Shown: piece after piece, positions 1-6,579 of the stretch
How the letters are laid out: every line of letters starts with the position of its first letter
Numbering within the stretch: the first letter of the stretch is position 1
Source of the DNA: Clostridiales bacterium UBA8153
Lineage (GTDB): Bacteria; Bacillota; Sulfobacillia; UBA8153
Direction of reading: 5' to 3'
Length of the DNA stretch: 8,397 nucleotides
Assembly: GCA_003449495.1 (NCBI GenBank)
Contig: DMHJ01000128.1
Coordinates: forward strand, 1-8,397
Notes under the pieces: generated by a model
Told to the model about the DNA's origin: nothing
Database searches by the model: none
Seen by the model: only the letters and a program-made list of their open reading frames with translations
Translations under genes and position numbers: made by a program

Positions 1-1001
1 ATCTGGGTGTTGCTGGTGATGTTATGGGCAAGGAACAATCCCTGCACCCCCGGCTTGGCCAGCACTCCCTTGCACAGCCCGTACACCTTGCTTTCGGTAG
101 GGTTACCCCCGACCTCACTGTAGTTGGCCGGGCGTCCCCCGGCCTTGATCAGGGCGTCCATCAACAGCAGGCTGGCACCGCCACCGCCGCACATAAACCC
201 GATATCGCCGCCATCCAGCTCCGTGTAGCGGGCGGTACCCCGGTAGGCCTCTTGCTCATTGACTGCTACCAGGTGTCTCTCCAGGGCGGTGAGGGGGCGC
301 CAGGCACGCTCGCTGCCCGCCTGGCACATGCCCTGTAGCTCGGGTTGCCGGTACAGGCTGCCTTCATCGATGCTCAGGACCGCTGCTGCCGCTACCACCT
401 GGCCATCCCGGGTGATGGCCAGCGGGTTTAGCTCGAAGATGGTGGCGTCATACTTGGTGAATAGCTGGTAGAGGCGAGAGGTGATGGCGGCGGCCTGCCG
501 CAGAAGGTTTTCCTTTAGCCCCAGCTCGGACCAGATCCCTACTGCTAAGAACCCCGGTAACCCGACCATAGGATCCACATGCGTAAAGCTCAAAGCCTCT
601 CGATGGCGTTCTGCCATCTCTTCCACGTCCATGCCGCCCACACTGCCCGCGATGATCGCCGGCATGCGCTTGACCCGGTCTATGGTGACGGAAAGGTATA
701 TTTCCCGGGCAATATCCAGCTTGCGCTCTACCAGCACCTGCTCTACCGGATAGTGACTGACGGTGGTGCCCAGCATGGCGGAGGCGACGGAAGCGACTTC
801 AGCGGCATTCTCGGCAAACCGGATGGCGCCGGCCTTCCCGCGCTTGCCGGCCGGTACCAAGGCTTTCACCACCACCGGAAAGCCGACCTTCTCGGCGGCC
901 GCCACGGCCTCAGCGGCCGTTGGGGCCACGGCACCTTCCGGGACCGGAACCCCATGTTTTTTCAGGAGCGCCTTGCTGTTGTGTTCCAGAATGCGGGCCA
1001 T
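1..1001 (-). CDS. ATP-grasp CoA-ligase beta subunit (SucC/citryl-CoA synthetase/malate-CoA ligase type), 3' end outside window
   Basis: The visible 333 residues form the beta (ATP-grasp) subunit of an ADP-forming acyl-CoA synthetase, which would join CoA to a di- or tricarboxylic acid. The N-terminal ATP-grasp fold shows VVVKALVPAGKRGKAGAI (residues 43-60), matching the succinyl-CoA synthetase AGGRGKAGGV segment, and FELNPL (189-194) with the Mg-ligand Asn at 192. The CoA-ligase domain begins at GDIGFMCGGGGAS (265-277), followed by RPANYSEVGGNPTESKVYGL (290-309). That last block looks to me closer to the ATP-citrate lyase/citryl-CoA synthetase type than to ordinary SucC; this is recall, not an alignment. 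The usual DAK/DGK segment with a second metal-binding Asp reads AAAAVL (204-209), so that Asp seems lost. The ATG at 1001 has GAAGGAGG (1013-1020) just upstream. It lies 20 bp after the CitE-family gene and is probably co-transcribed. About 50-70 C-terminal residues are outside the window, and a SucD-like alpha subunit is expected beyond. Substrate cannot be decided here. Confidence 0.85.
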   Translation of the reverse strand, partial: MARILEHNSKALLKKHGVPVPEGAVAPTAAEAVAAAEKVGFPVVVKALVPAGKRGKAGAIRFAENAAEVASVASAMLGTTVSHYPVEQVLVERKLDIAREIYLSVTIDRVKRMPAIIAGSVGGMDVEEMAERHREALSFTHVDPMVGLPGFLAVGIWSELGLKENLLRQAAAITSRLYQLFTKYDATIFELNPLAITRDGQVVAAAAVLSIDEGSLYRQPELQGMCQAGSERAWRPLTALERHLVAVNEQEAYRGTARYTELDGGDIGFMCGGGGASLLLMDALIKAGGRPANYSEVGGNPTESKVYGLCKGVLAKPGVQGLFLAHNITSNTQ

Positions 1002-1021
1002 GTCGGAATGCGCCTCCTTCC

Positions 1022-1897
1022 TCACGCTGGACGGGGGGAGATTTGTGCCGCGAGCTGCAGTAGCCGGCGGGCCTGATGAACCACGGGATAGTCGATGAAC
1101 TTACCCCCTTCCAGGGTGATGGCCGCATGCCCTACAGCTTCGGCCCGGGCAAAGGCCTCCACCACCTTCCGGGCAAACTCGATCTCCTCTTCCGATGGGG
1201 TAAACACGCGGTTGACCGGCTCGATCTGGTCCGGGTGAATCACCAGCTTGCCCTGGTACCCCAGTTGCCGTGCGGTTCTGGCATCTCTCACCAGACCCTC
1301 GGGGTTGCCCAATTCCAGGTACGCCGTGTCGATGGGAGGCTCCAGGCCCGCGGCGCGGGAGGCGTTGACCACCCGGGAGCGAGCATACACCAAAGCCGGG
1401 GTGTCGGCCGACAGCTCGACGCCCAGATCGGCCGTGTAGTCGACGGCGCCGAAGACCAGGCGCTTGACTCTGGGTGCAGCACTAGCGATGGCAAAGGCGC
1501 TTTCTACGCCTCGTGCGTTCTCTACGAGGGGAATCAGATCGATGGTGCCGGGAGGAAGGGAGTGTCGCCTCTCCAGATGGGCCAGGTACCAGTCGATCTT
1601 CCCTAAGTCCGAAGCATCTTCTACCTTAGGGGCGATGATGCCGTCAAGGCCTGGTCCCACCACCGCCTCCAGATCGTCAATGGTCCATCCCGTGCTCAAG
1701 GAGTTGACCCGGACATAGCAGGTCATGCGGCGAGGCTGCTTTAGAGCTTCGGCTACCGCTATCCGAGCGCTTGCCTTCAAGCTGATGGGCACGGCATCTT
1801 CCAGGTCCAAGATGACGGCATCCGCCGCCAGGGTCATGGCCTTTTCCACCCGGCGCGGCACATTACCCGGCGCAAACAACAGGGACCGAAACGCCAT
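1022..1897 (-). CDS. CitE/HpcH-family acyl-CoA lyase (citryl-CoA or malyl-CoA lyase-like)
   Basis: This 291-residue protein is a complete TIM-barrel lyase of the CitE/HpcH-HpaI family, which cleaves beta-hydroxyacyl-CoA esters to acetyl-CoA plus an oxoacid. Family motifs appear in order: RSLLFAPGN (4-12), ILDLEDAV (29-36), YVRVN with the substrate Arg at 63, APKVE (89-93), PLVENARG with the metal-ligand Glu at 126, FGAVDYTADLG with the metal-ligand Asp at 153, GKLVIHPDQI, and a C-terminal GGKFIDYPVVHQARRLL. Length is normal for a stand-alone CitE-like protein. The ATG at 1897 has a G-rich ribosome site (GGGGGG) about 8 bases upstream. It sits 20 bp ahead of an ATP-grasp CoA-ligase beta subunit, so the ligase would make the CoA ester that this enzyme splits. 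No CitD/CitF citrate lyase subunits are visible, which argues against classical citrate lyase. Citryl-CoA, malyl-CoA and citramalyl-CoA are all possible substrates. Confidence 0.88.
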   Translation of the reverse strand: MAFRSLLFAPGNVPRRVEKAMTLAADAVILDLEDAVPISLKASARIAVAEALKQPRRMTCYVRVNSLSTGWTIDDLEAVVGPGLDGIIAPKVEDASDLGKIDWYLAHLERRHSLPPGTIDLIPLVENARGVESAFAIASAAPRVKRLVFGAVDYTADLGVELSADTPALVYARSRVVNASRAAGLEPPIDTAYLELGNPEGLVRDARTARQLGYQGKLVIHPDQIEPVNRVFTPSEEEIEFARKVVEAFARAEAVGHAAITLEGGKFIDYPVVHQARRLLQLAAQISPRPA

Positions 1898-2000
1898 CGG
1901 TCAGTTCCCCCCTAAGTCGGACGAAAGGTTCTCCGCTGCAGTCCGGTAGCTATCAAAGGTGTTTGCCGGGTGACGCTACCATTCCTCCTTTCGTCACGCG

Positions 2001-2022
2001 GGCCGGCCACCGGCAGCCGGCC
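2001..2022. other. GC-only hairpin between lysA and the lyase gene
   Basis: GGCCGGC (2001-2007) and GCCGGCC (2016-2022) are perfect 7-bp arms around an 8-nt loop. It lies in the 222-bp gap between the lysA stop and the lyase start. No U-tract follows on either strand, so it is not a textbook intrinsic terminator. On the minus strand an AAAGGAGG sequence (1984-1991) follows it, but the nearest ATG is only one base further and opens just nine codons. Confidence 0.4.
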
Positions 2023-2076
2023 GCCTGGGCTCCATGTCTGCAAACAGTGGGGTTGGAGGGTGGACAACCAGGTACT

Positions 2077-2101
2077 CATACCCCGATGGTGACCCGGTAT
2101 G
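2077..2101. other. Inverted repeat downstream of lysA
   Basis: CATACC (2077-2082) and GGTATG (2096-2101) are exact 6-bp arms with a 13-nt loop, starting about 18 bp after the lysA stop on the minus strand. It could be a weak terminator without a U-tract or an operator-like palindrome ahead of the lyase/ligase pair. No assignment is possible from sequence alone. Nothing else in the 1898-2119 gap looks like a gene. Confidence 0.3.
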
Positions 2102-2119
2102 ATGATGAACCGAGACATC

Positions 2120-3622
2120 CTAGTTGCCTCCTGGGTCCAGTCTGCCGCCCTCCACCGGGTTGGGCGACTGGGGCACGGACTCCTTGGGGGCCTGCGAGTG
2201 CATGGTAGCTTTGGTGGTGGAAGGGACTGCACGCGGCGGGGCCGGTAGCTCTGTTGCGTCCTTCCCGGCACCGGTGAACAAATCGCAACACAGCATGTCT
2301 TCATAGGTCTGGCGCCTGACCACCAGCTGGGAATTACCTCTTGACGCGAATGCCACCGCGGGACGGGCCAGCAAGTTATAGTTGGACGACATAGAGTGGT
2401 TGTAGGCGCCCGTCGCGAATACGGCGATGAGGTCGCCTGGACGCGGGGCCGGGAGCGCCAGATTGTGGATGAGCACATCCCCGGATTCGCATGCCTTCCC
2501 GGCCAGTGTGTAGGTACCGGTTGGCGGCTCGGTATTCCGGTTGGCCAATATCGCGTGGTGTCTGGCCCCGTACAGTGCGGGACGGGGGTTGTCCGTCATG
2601 CCTCCATCGACTACCACGTAGGCATGGTGACCGGCGGCCGGCTTCACGGCTCCCACCGTATAGAGGGTGATGCCGGATTCGGCCACAATGGAACGACCGG
2701 GCTCGATAAACAGCCTCGGCCAGGCAAACCGCTTGCCCCCGGCTCCACCTGCGGCGGCACCATACCCCAAGGGCACCCCGCTCCGGCCGTGCCGCCGCCA
2801 CGCAGCCTTAAATGCCGAGACCATGGCCGCCAGGTATACCTCGAGCGGCGCCACGTCCTCCGGCCCCGGAGCATAGTTGGCTGCCCAGCCGCCCCCGAGA
2901 TTGATCTCCCGGACGAGATACCCGGTGGCTTCCCAGATGTCCCAGGCCAGTTTCGCAGTGGCGCGGCTGGCAGCGCGGAACGGCGCTAAGTCGCGGATCT
3001 GGGAGCCAATGTGGCTATGCAGTCCCAAAAGTTGCAGGCCCGGCAATTGACAGGCCCGCTTCACGGCCGCCAGTGCCATACCTCCGGCCACGGGAAAACC
3101 GAACTTCGAGTCGACCTGCCCGGTCTGGATGGCACGGTGCGTAGACGGCCTAACCCCCGGTGAGATGCGCACCAGCACCCTGGCGGTGCGTCCGCTCGTG
3201 GCGGCCAAGCGGGATAGCCCCTCCATTTCGACGTGATTATCCACCACAAAGCGGCCCACATCCGCCACGAGGCCAAGCTGCAGCTCCTCGTGGGACTTGT
3301 TATTCCCGTGGAAGATGATCCGCTCCGCAGGCATACCTGCGGACAGGGCCAACTGCAGTTCGCCCCCGGAAACCACGTCTAGCCATAGACCCTCTCTAGC
3401 TACCAGTTGCACCAGGGCGCCGCACAGGAACGCCTTACCGGCGTAGGCCACGGACAAGTCCCCGTACGCCACGCGCCCCGCATGCAGGTACCTGCGCATC
3501 CTGGCCAGTATCTCATCCTGATCCATGACATAAAGGGGGGTACCGTAACAAGCTGCCAGCTCCACGCAGTCACAACCGCCCCAGACTAGATGCCCGCTCC
3601 CGGGTGCCATTCCCATCTCCAT
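2120..3622 (-). CDS. lysA: Diaminopimelate decarboxylase
   Basis: LysA is a cytoplasmic PLP enzyme that decarboxylates meso-diaminopimelate to L-lysine, the last step of lysine synthesis. The PLP lysine is in VAYAGKAF (Lys63 from the ATG at 3622). Other fold-III motifs in order are IIFHGNNKSHEEL, LLGLHSHIGSQI, INLGGGWAANY, IEPGRSIVAESG, VVVDGGMTDNPRPALYGAR, GKACESGD with the catalytic Cys at about 378, and GAYNHSMSSNYN. A longer start at 3646 is in frame, but the ATG at 3622 has GGGGAG six bases upstream and is preferred, giving 500 residues. That is long for the family (about 420-450). A Gly/Ala-rich insert (about 276-302) precedes EPGRSIV, and a 52-residue Pro-rich tail (about 449-500) follows the usual RRQTYEDML ending. 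It is a single gene here, 222 bp upstream of the lyase gene. No lysine riboswitch or T-box is recognised upstream. Function is confident; the insert and tail are unexplained. Confidence 0.95.
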   Translation of the reverse strand: MEMGMAPGSGHLVWGGCDCVELAACYGTPLYVMDQDEILARMRRYLHAGRVAYGDLSVAYAGKAFLCGALVQLVAREGLWLDVVSGGELQLALSAGMPAERIIFHGNNKSHEELQLGLVADVGRFVVDNHVEMEGLSRLAATSGRTARVLVRISPGVRPSTHRAIQTGQVDSKFGFPVAGGMALAAVKRACQLPGLQLLGLHSHIGSQIRDLAPFRAASRATAKLAWDIWEATGYLVREINLGGGWAANYAPGPEDVAPLEVYLAAMVSAFKAAWRRHGRSGVPLGYGAAAGGAGGKRFAWPRLFIEPGRSIVAESGITLYTVGAVKPAAGHHAYVVVDGGMTDNPRPALYGARHHAILANRNTEPPTGTYTLAGKACESGDVLIHNLALPAPRPGDLIAVFATGAYNHSMSSNYNLLARPAVAFASRGNSQLVVRRQTYEDMLCCDLFTGAGKDATELPAPPRAVPSTTKATMHSQAPKESVPQSPNPVEGGRLDPGGN

Positions 3623-4229
3623 CGCCGTCTCCCCGTCTCTCTGCATATTGGTGCAAACATGGTCCTGGCCCTATGCATCCCGTCAGAAGAAGGTTCGCAC
3701 CGGTCGCCTCGACTTTCTACGACACGGGTCTCACACTTCTTCCCATGCCCCTGCTTTCCTGCTGTAGCGTTTCGCGCGGCCACGGCACCCCGGAGCCGGG
3801 GTGGGATTGGAGGCATGATCCCGCTCTTTCCCGGCTGTGGACGGCCACATTGACGCATCACGCCACCATCCCGCAGTCGGCAAGAGGAAGCGTGGTAACT
3901 GTTCAGCCCGTCCCGGGCAAGAATCAGCAGCACCTTGACAAAGGAGTTGCGCGTCAGGCGGCCTGGTCGTGAATCAGGCAGGGAAGCCCACCCCGGGTAC
4001 GTGATAGCTAGGGAAACACCCAGACGGCGCGGCATATGCTACACCGGTTACGCTTGGCGATGGTGCGAGTGGACAGGAAACCCCTGAGCAGTGTGGTCGA
4101 GAGCGATGAGACGGCGCCACCGGCATTCGTGACCCCGGCGTAGCGCTGCAGCCCCCCGGGCCAGCGCCAGAAGACGCCACGTCCGGCCCCTTGAGACCCC
4201 GCACCAGTGCCGTCCACGACCGTCTCAAC
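3623..4229. other. Unassigned stretch without a recognisable gene
   Basis: This stretch of about 600 bp lies between the helicase remnant and lysA. Reading frames are short, disagree with each other and match no family I know. A minus-strand stretch around 3905-3970 (RLTRNSFVKVLLILARDGL) and another around 4080-4190 (ARGAAALRRGHECRW) look weakly protein-like, so decayed coding sequence is possible. The lysA promoter should lie near 3650-3850, but I see no convincing -35/-10 pair. Confidence 0.45.
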
Positions 4230-4790
4230 AGGCGCCCTACCCGGGGCATAAATGGCAAGGCGGGCCAGCACATCTCGAAGCCTCTCTTCCGGCAACCGGT
4301 TGAGCAGGCAGGTGAGGAGTTCCCCTGCCTCGGCTGGCCACACACCATTCGGAAAACCGCCAGAGAGCGGCCCAGCGATTGCAGTCCATTCACCTCACGG
4401 CGAGAGCAATCGCAGGCACATGCCTCTCGATTCTGGCACCGCCTTGCACAGGGTAGCCCCAGAAGGGCGCGAGGTCACCGGCTTGCGGCGACCGCTCCCG
4501 GGTGCCAGTGCGAACGTCGGTTCCCAGGGATCGCCGGGACCGCCCAGAACGGCGCCGCCAAACCGCCGGGCCAGGTTCTTCCGCATTGCATGCCCCTTGT
4601 AACGGTGGGCCCGGGCCTTCCCGCTGCTCGAGGTCCACCGGGCTGGAAGGGAGGTTCCAGAGCTCAACCACCTGGCCGTAGGGGTGGAAGTCAATTCCCT
4701 CCTGACCGACTGAAGTGCTGCCAGCACGAAGGGCCAGAAAGGACCGTTGAAGGCTTCGCGAACCTGGGACGTCCGCGTCATGTGGAAGCA
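4230..4790 (-). pseudogene. Decayed C-terminal part of a superfamily 2 (DEAD/DEAH, Snf2-like) helicase
   Basis: Pieces of one protein can be read by hopping between three minus-strand frames. In order they are VREAFNGPFWPFVLA (about 4722-4765), STSVGQEGIDFHPYGQ then WNLPSSPVDLEQREG (about 4615-4718), RAHRYKGHAMRKNLARRFG then GGPGDPWEP (about 4490-4612), GDLAPFWGYPVQGGARIERH (about 4420-4480), REVNGLQSLGRSLAVFRMVC (about 4335-4400) and GELLTCLLNRLPEERLRDVL (about 4260-4322). GQEGIDFH corresponds to helicase motif V, and Q-x-x-G-R-x-x-R in QREG...RAHRYKGH to motif VI. At least five single-base shifts are needed, near 4720, 4614, 4488, 4402 and 4322. The helicase core upstream of motif V and any N-terminal domain are absent; the PIN toxin remnant occupies that side. 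Large multidomain helicases with this C-terminal style are, from memory, accessory proteins often linked to DNA defence. This copy cannot be functional. The conserved order makes the family call fairly safe; the exact family is not fixed. Confidence 0.72.
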
Positions 4791-4818
4791 CGGCAGGTGG
4801 TAGCGTGGCCGAATAGAC

Positions 4819-5257
4819 TCACCCGCTTGAGGGCCTGACCTCCGGCACAATGTCCAAGTCCGAGGCGCGCAGTGCGTCCCACAACCGGGCATCCCGGCAG
4901 GCGGCCGCGACCCGGCCTTTGATCCTGGCCTGCAGGGTCACCGGACGTACGGCGTCGAAGCCCCTCAGACGGTGCTTCTCGGTAAGCTCACCGGCAAGCC
5001 AGCCAAGAAAATCCGCTACCTCCAGGACGAGATACCTCGCCCAGTCATCTTGCAGGGCCGCCACCGCCAGGCGGTAGCCCCCTGTTTCCAGCAGGCCCTC
5101 ACGGCAACCCCGGGCCAATGCGGCATACGCTCCGGCGTAAGCCACCTTGGCGGTGGCCACCACGGTAGCCGCGTGGACCAGCTCCCGTACGGTCTCCGAG
5201 CCCTCTTCGCGCACGGTAAAGCTTTACCGGAGCGCTGGTGTCCAGGAAGCAGATCAC
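4819..5257 (-). pseudogene. vapC: Frameshifted PIN-domain (VapC-type) toxin
   Basis: PIN toxins are Mg-dependent RNases that act on tRNA or rRNA and are held inactive by a partner antitoxin. The first 14 codons from the GTG at 5257 read VICFLDTSAPVKLY, with the first catalytic Asp in LDTS. The frame is then lost near 5214 and the rest continues one frame over: REEGSETVRELVHAATVV, then KVAYAGAYAALARG, then RGFDAV and AACRDARLWDAL, ending at a TGA at 4819. One base too many around GTGCGCGAAG explains the break. The second PIN acidic residue, normally Glu in an AYAEAxAAL motif, is Gly here (AYAGAYAAL). The usual HLATA after DAV reads RPVT. The start overlaps the antitoxin stop by GTGA, the normal layout of such operons. 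A sequencing error could explain the shift, but not the Glu-to-Gly change. It is most likely a dead toxin. Confidence 0.8.
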
Positions 5258-5520
5258 CGGCGGTCCTCCCTGACCAGGGCGGCGACCGAGGAGGCGCCGC
5301 GTACCGCCGGCGGCACGGCCACCCCTCGTGGCTTGCCTCCCGCCCAGGAGGCCAGCCCCTCTTCCACCAGGGTCAGAACTGGAGGCGGCCCCTGCTGCTG
5401 AAAAGACACCAGTCTGGCTACTGGAAGGCTCCGTTCGGTGATGACGAGGGTCTCGCCCTGCTTTACCCGCCTGAGGTATTCGCTGAAGCGATTCTTGACT
5501 TCCCTGATACCTGCCTGCAC
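5254..5520 (-). CDS. Phd/YefM-family antitoxin
   Basis: This 88-residue protein has a typical Phd/YefM N-terminal DNA-binding domain, with VQAGIREVKNRFSEYLRRVK at 1-20, then GETLVITERSLPVARLV. A less ordered C-terminal tail, expected to wrap the toxin, follows (about 40-88, with GLASWAGGKPRG). In this family the antitoxin binds its PIN toxin and represses the shared promoter. The start is a GTG at 5520 with GGGGAGG about 7 bases upstream. The stop codon overlaps the toxin start (GTGA). The reading frame is fully open while the toxin downstream is broken, so this may be an orphan antitoxin. A palindromic operator is not evident in the 59 bp upstream, which separates it from the endonuclease III-like gene. 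Confidence 0.87.
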   Translation of the reverse strand: MQAGIREVKNRFSEYLRRVKQGETLVITERSLPVARLVSFQQQGPPPVLTLVEEGLASWAGGKPRGVAVPPAVRGASSVAALVREDRR

Positions 5521-5579
5521 AAAACCACCTCCCCGGCGGCCACATTATTTCGCGGGTAGGAAAGTAGCGCGGTACCGGC

Positions 5580-6383
5580 TTAACACCTGCCCGTTTCTAG
5601 TTTCCCCCATTCATACCGTGCGTCTACCTTCGCCGCATATGCGCAAAGGTCACACCAGTGACACTTGTCGCAGACCGGTTGTTTCGACCTGCATACGGTT
5701 CGCCCAAGCTCCCAGAGGATCAGGTCAAAGATGCCCGGATACTCCGGATGGAGTTCACGCGCGCGATAGGCGATGTACTCTTCGGAAGCGTCGTCGGGAA
5801 CGAAGCCCATCCTGGAGAAGACCCTTCGGACCTGAACGTCAACAGAGATGTCGATTGAGTACCGGTCGCTGACCGGAACCCGGAGATCTCTCACCAGTAT
5901 GTTGGCAGCCATAGTCGCTATCTTCTGGCCAACCCCGGCAAACTCGAGAAAGCGGCGGACGATGGTTGCGCTAGAGGGGCTGTCCGCCCAAATGGCCGAG
6001 GCATCGCACTGGTATTGTGACGCAATACGGCGCACGGCCGAGTGAACGTTCCTTGCCATTGTATCCGGGAAGCGATGAAGGGGCGTCGGATGTTTCATGG
6101 CTTTTTCCAGTTCATGCAGCGACAGGTTGGCGAGATCCGAGAAGCGGAAGGATCCGAGCCTGTGCTTCAGGTCATAGGGTATGCGCCAAACCCTCTCGGC
6201 TTTCATTTGTCGGTCCATTATGCAGGCGACAACGAAAGCATGTGGGTACCCATCAACGTCGTTGAGCATCTCGTCGGCTTCCCGCATACCGGCAAACTGT
6301 ACAAAAGTGCGGGGCTTCGACATCCGTTCGCTGGCCTCCAAGATTAGTCGCTCACGGAGGCGGCCTATCTGCGTTTCTCTCAC
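5580..6383 (-). CDS. Endonuclease III-like HhH-GPD protein with a [4Fe-4S] cluster loop
   Basis: This 267-residue protein resembles base-excision DNA glycosylases of the HhH-GPD superfamily. A helix-hairpin-helix LEFAGVGQKIATMAANIL (146-163) carries a Lys at 154 in the place of the Nth catalytic Lys. SIDISVDVQVRRVF (176-189) carries the catalytic-type Asp at 182. Near the C terminus Cys 231, 238, 241 and 247 are spaced C-X6-C-X2-C-X5-C, exactly the Nth/MutY iron-sulfur loop. The N-terminal half (NDVDGYPHAFVVACIMDRQ, then KAERVWRIPY) differs from Nth and recalls a poorly studied family annotated as iron-sulfur cluster loop proteins. The frame is open up to 6521, but the GTG at 6383 has AGGAGG nine bases upstream, and residues before it look like another gene's debris. 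It lies 59 bp upstream of the antitoxin. The substrate lesion is unknown. All key residues are present, so it may be active. Confidence 0.85.
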   Translation of the reverse strand: MRETQIGRLRERLILEASERMSKPRTFVQFAGMREADEMLNDVDGYPHAFVVACIMDRQMKAERVWRIPYDLKHRLGSFRFSDLANLSLHELEKAMKHPTPLHRFPDTMARNVHSAVRRIASQYQCDASAIWADSPSSATIVRRFLEFAGVGQKIATMAANILVRDLRVPVSDRYSIDISVDVQVRRVFSRMGFVPDDASEEYIAYRARELHPEYPGIFDLILWELGRTVCRSKQPVCDKCHWCDLCAYAAKVDARYEWGKLETGRC

Positions 6384-6426
6384 AACCCACCCCCTCCTAC
6401 CCGGGCCACGAGCGGCCAGGCTTGCT

Positions 6427-6579
6427 CTACTTGAAGAACCGCCTGAGTGTCCTACCCGTGGCTTGCTGACGGCTAACCTGCCTACCCGCTTGGTCATCTT
6501 CTCGGGATCGCCGCTGGACACTGCCTACCAGTCCCCCAGCAACTGGCCGGTCGGTAGAGAAACCCCTGGTCTTGGTCAT
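6427..6579 (-). pseudogene. Decayed small gene (about 51 residues) of unknown function
   Basis: A small basic protein can be pieced together from ATG 6579 to TAG 6427. It begins MTKTRG, then reads FLYRPA, then LLGDW, a TAG stop, AVSSGDPEKMTKRVGRLAVS, and ends KATGRTLRRFFK. Reading it requires three single-base shifts (near 6562, 6540 and 6449) and passing one in-frame stop. The FxYRPA...GDPEK...GR-x-x-x-K-x-TGR-x-x-x-R-x-FK pattern resembles small conserved hypothetical proteins I recall from Clostridia. The end falls 44 bp before the start of the endonuclease III-like gene. Function unknown. The reconstruction is guided by pattern and may be over-fitted. Confidence 0.4.

Noticed and set aside
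1912..2478. A minus-strand open frame overlapping the lysA 3' end.
   Set aside because: It is an out-of-frame shadow of lysA with Arg/Pro/Ser-rich composition.
3647..3900. Possible lysine riboswitch or tandem Spo0A-like boxes (TGTCGTAGAAAGTCGA) upstream of lysA.
   Set aside because: The conserved L-box core is not found, and the boxes differ from TGTCGAA at important positions.
3935..3941. Plus-strand TTGACA as a -35 box.
   Set aside because: There is no -10 at a proper distance and no plus-strand gene downstream.
4008..4343. A minus-strand frame with VETVVDGTGAG, first read as the Asp motif of a DDE transposase.
   Set aside because: The preceding part (LLNRLPEERLRDVLARL) continues the helicase tail found upstream in other frames, and no inverted repeats or other DDE motifs are present.
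4191..4838. A long plus-strand open frame (215 codons).
   Set aside because: It lies opposite the helicase remnant, has Arg/Pro/Gly-rich composition typical of the antisense of GC-rich coding DNA, and shows no family motif.
6384..6521. A 46-residue N-terminal extension of the endonuclease III-like protein.
   Set aside because: The GTG at 6383 has a strong ribosome site, and the upstream codons coincide with the C-terminal part of the small decayed gene.
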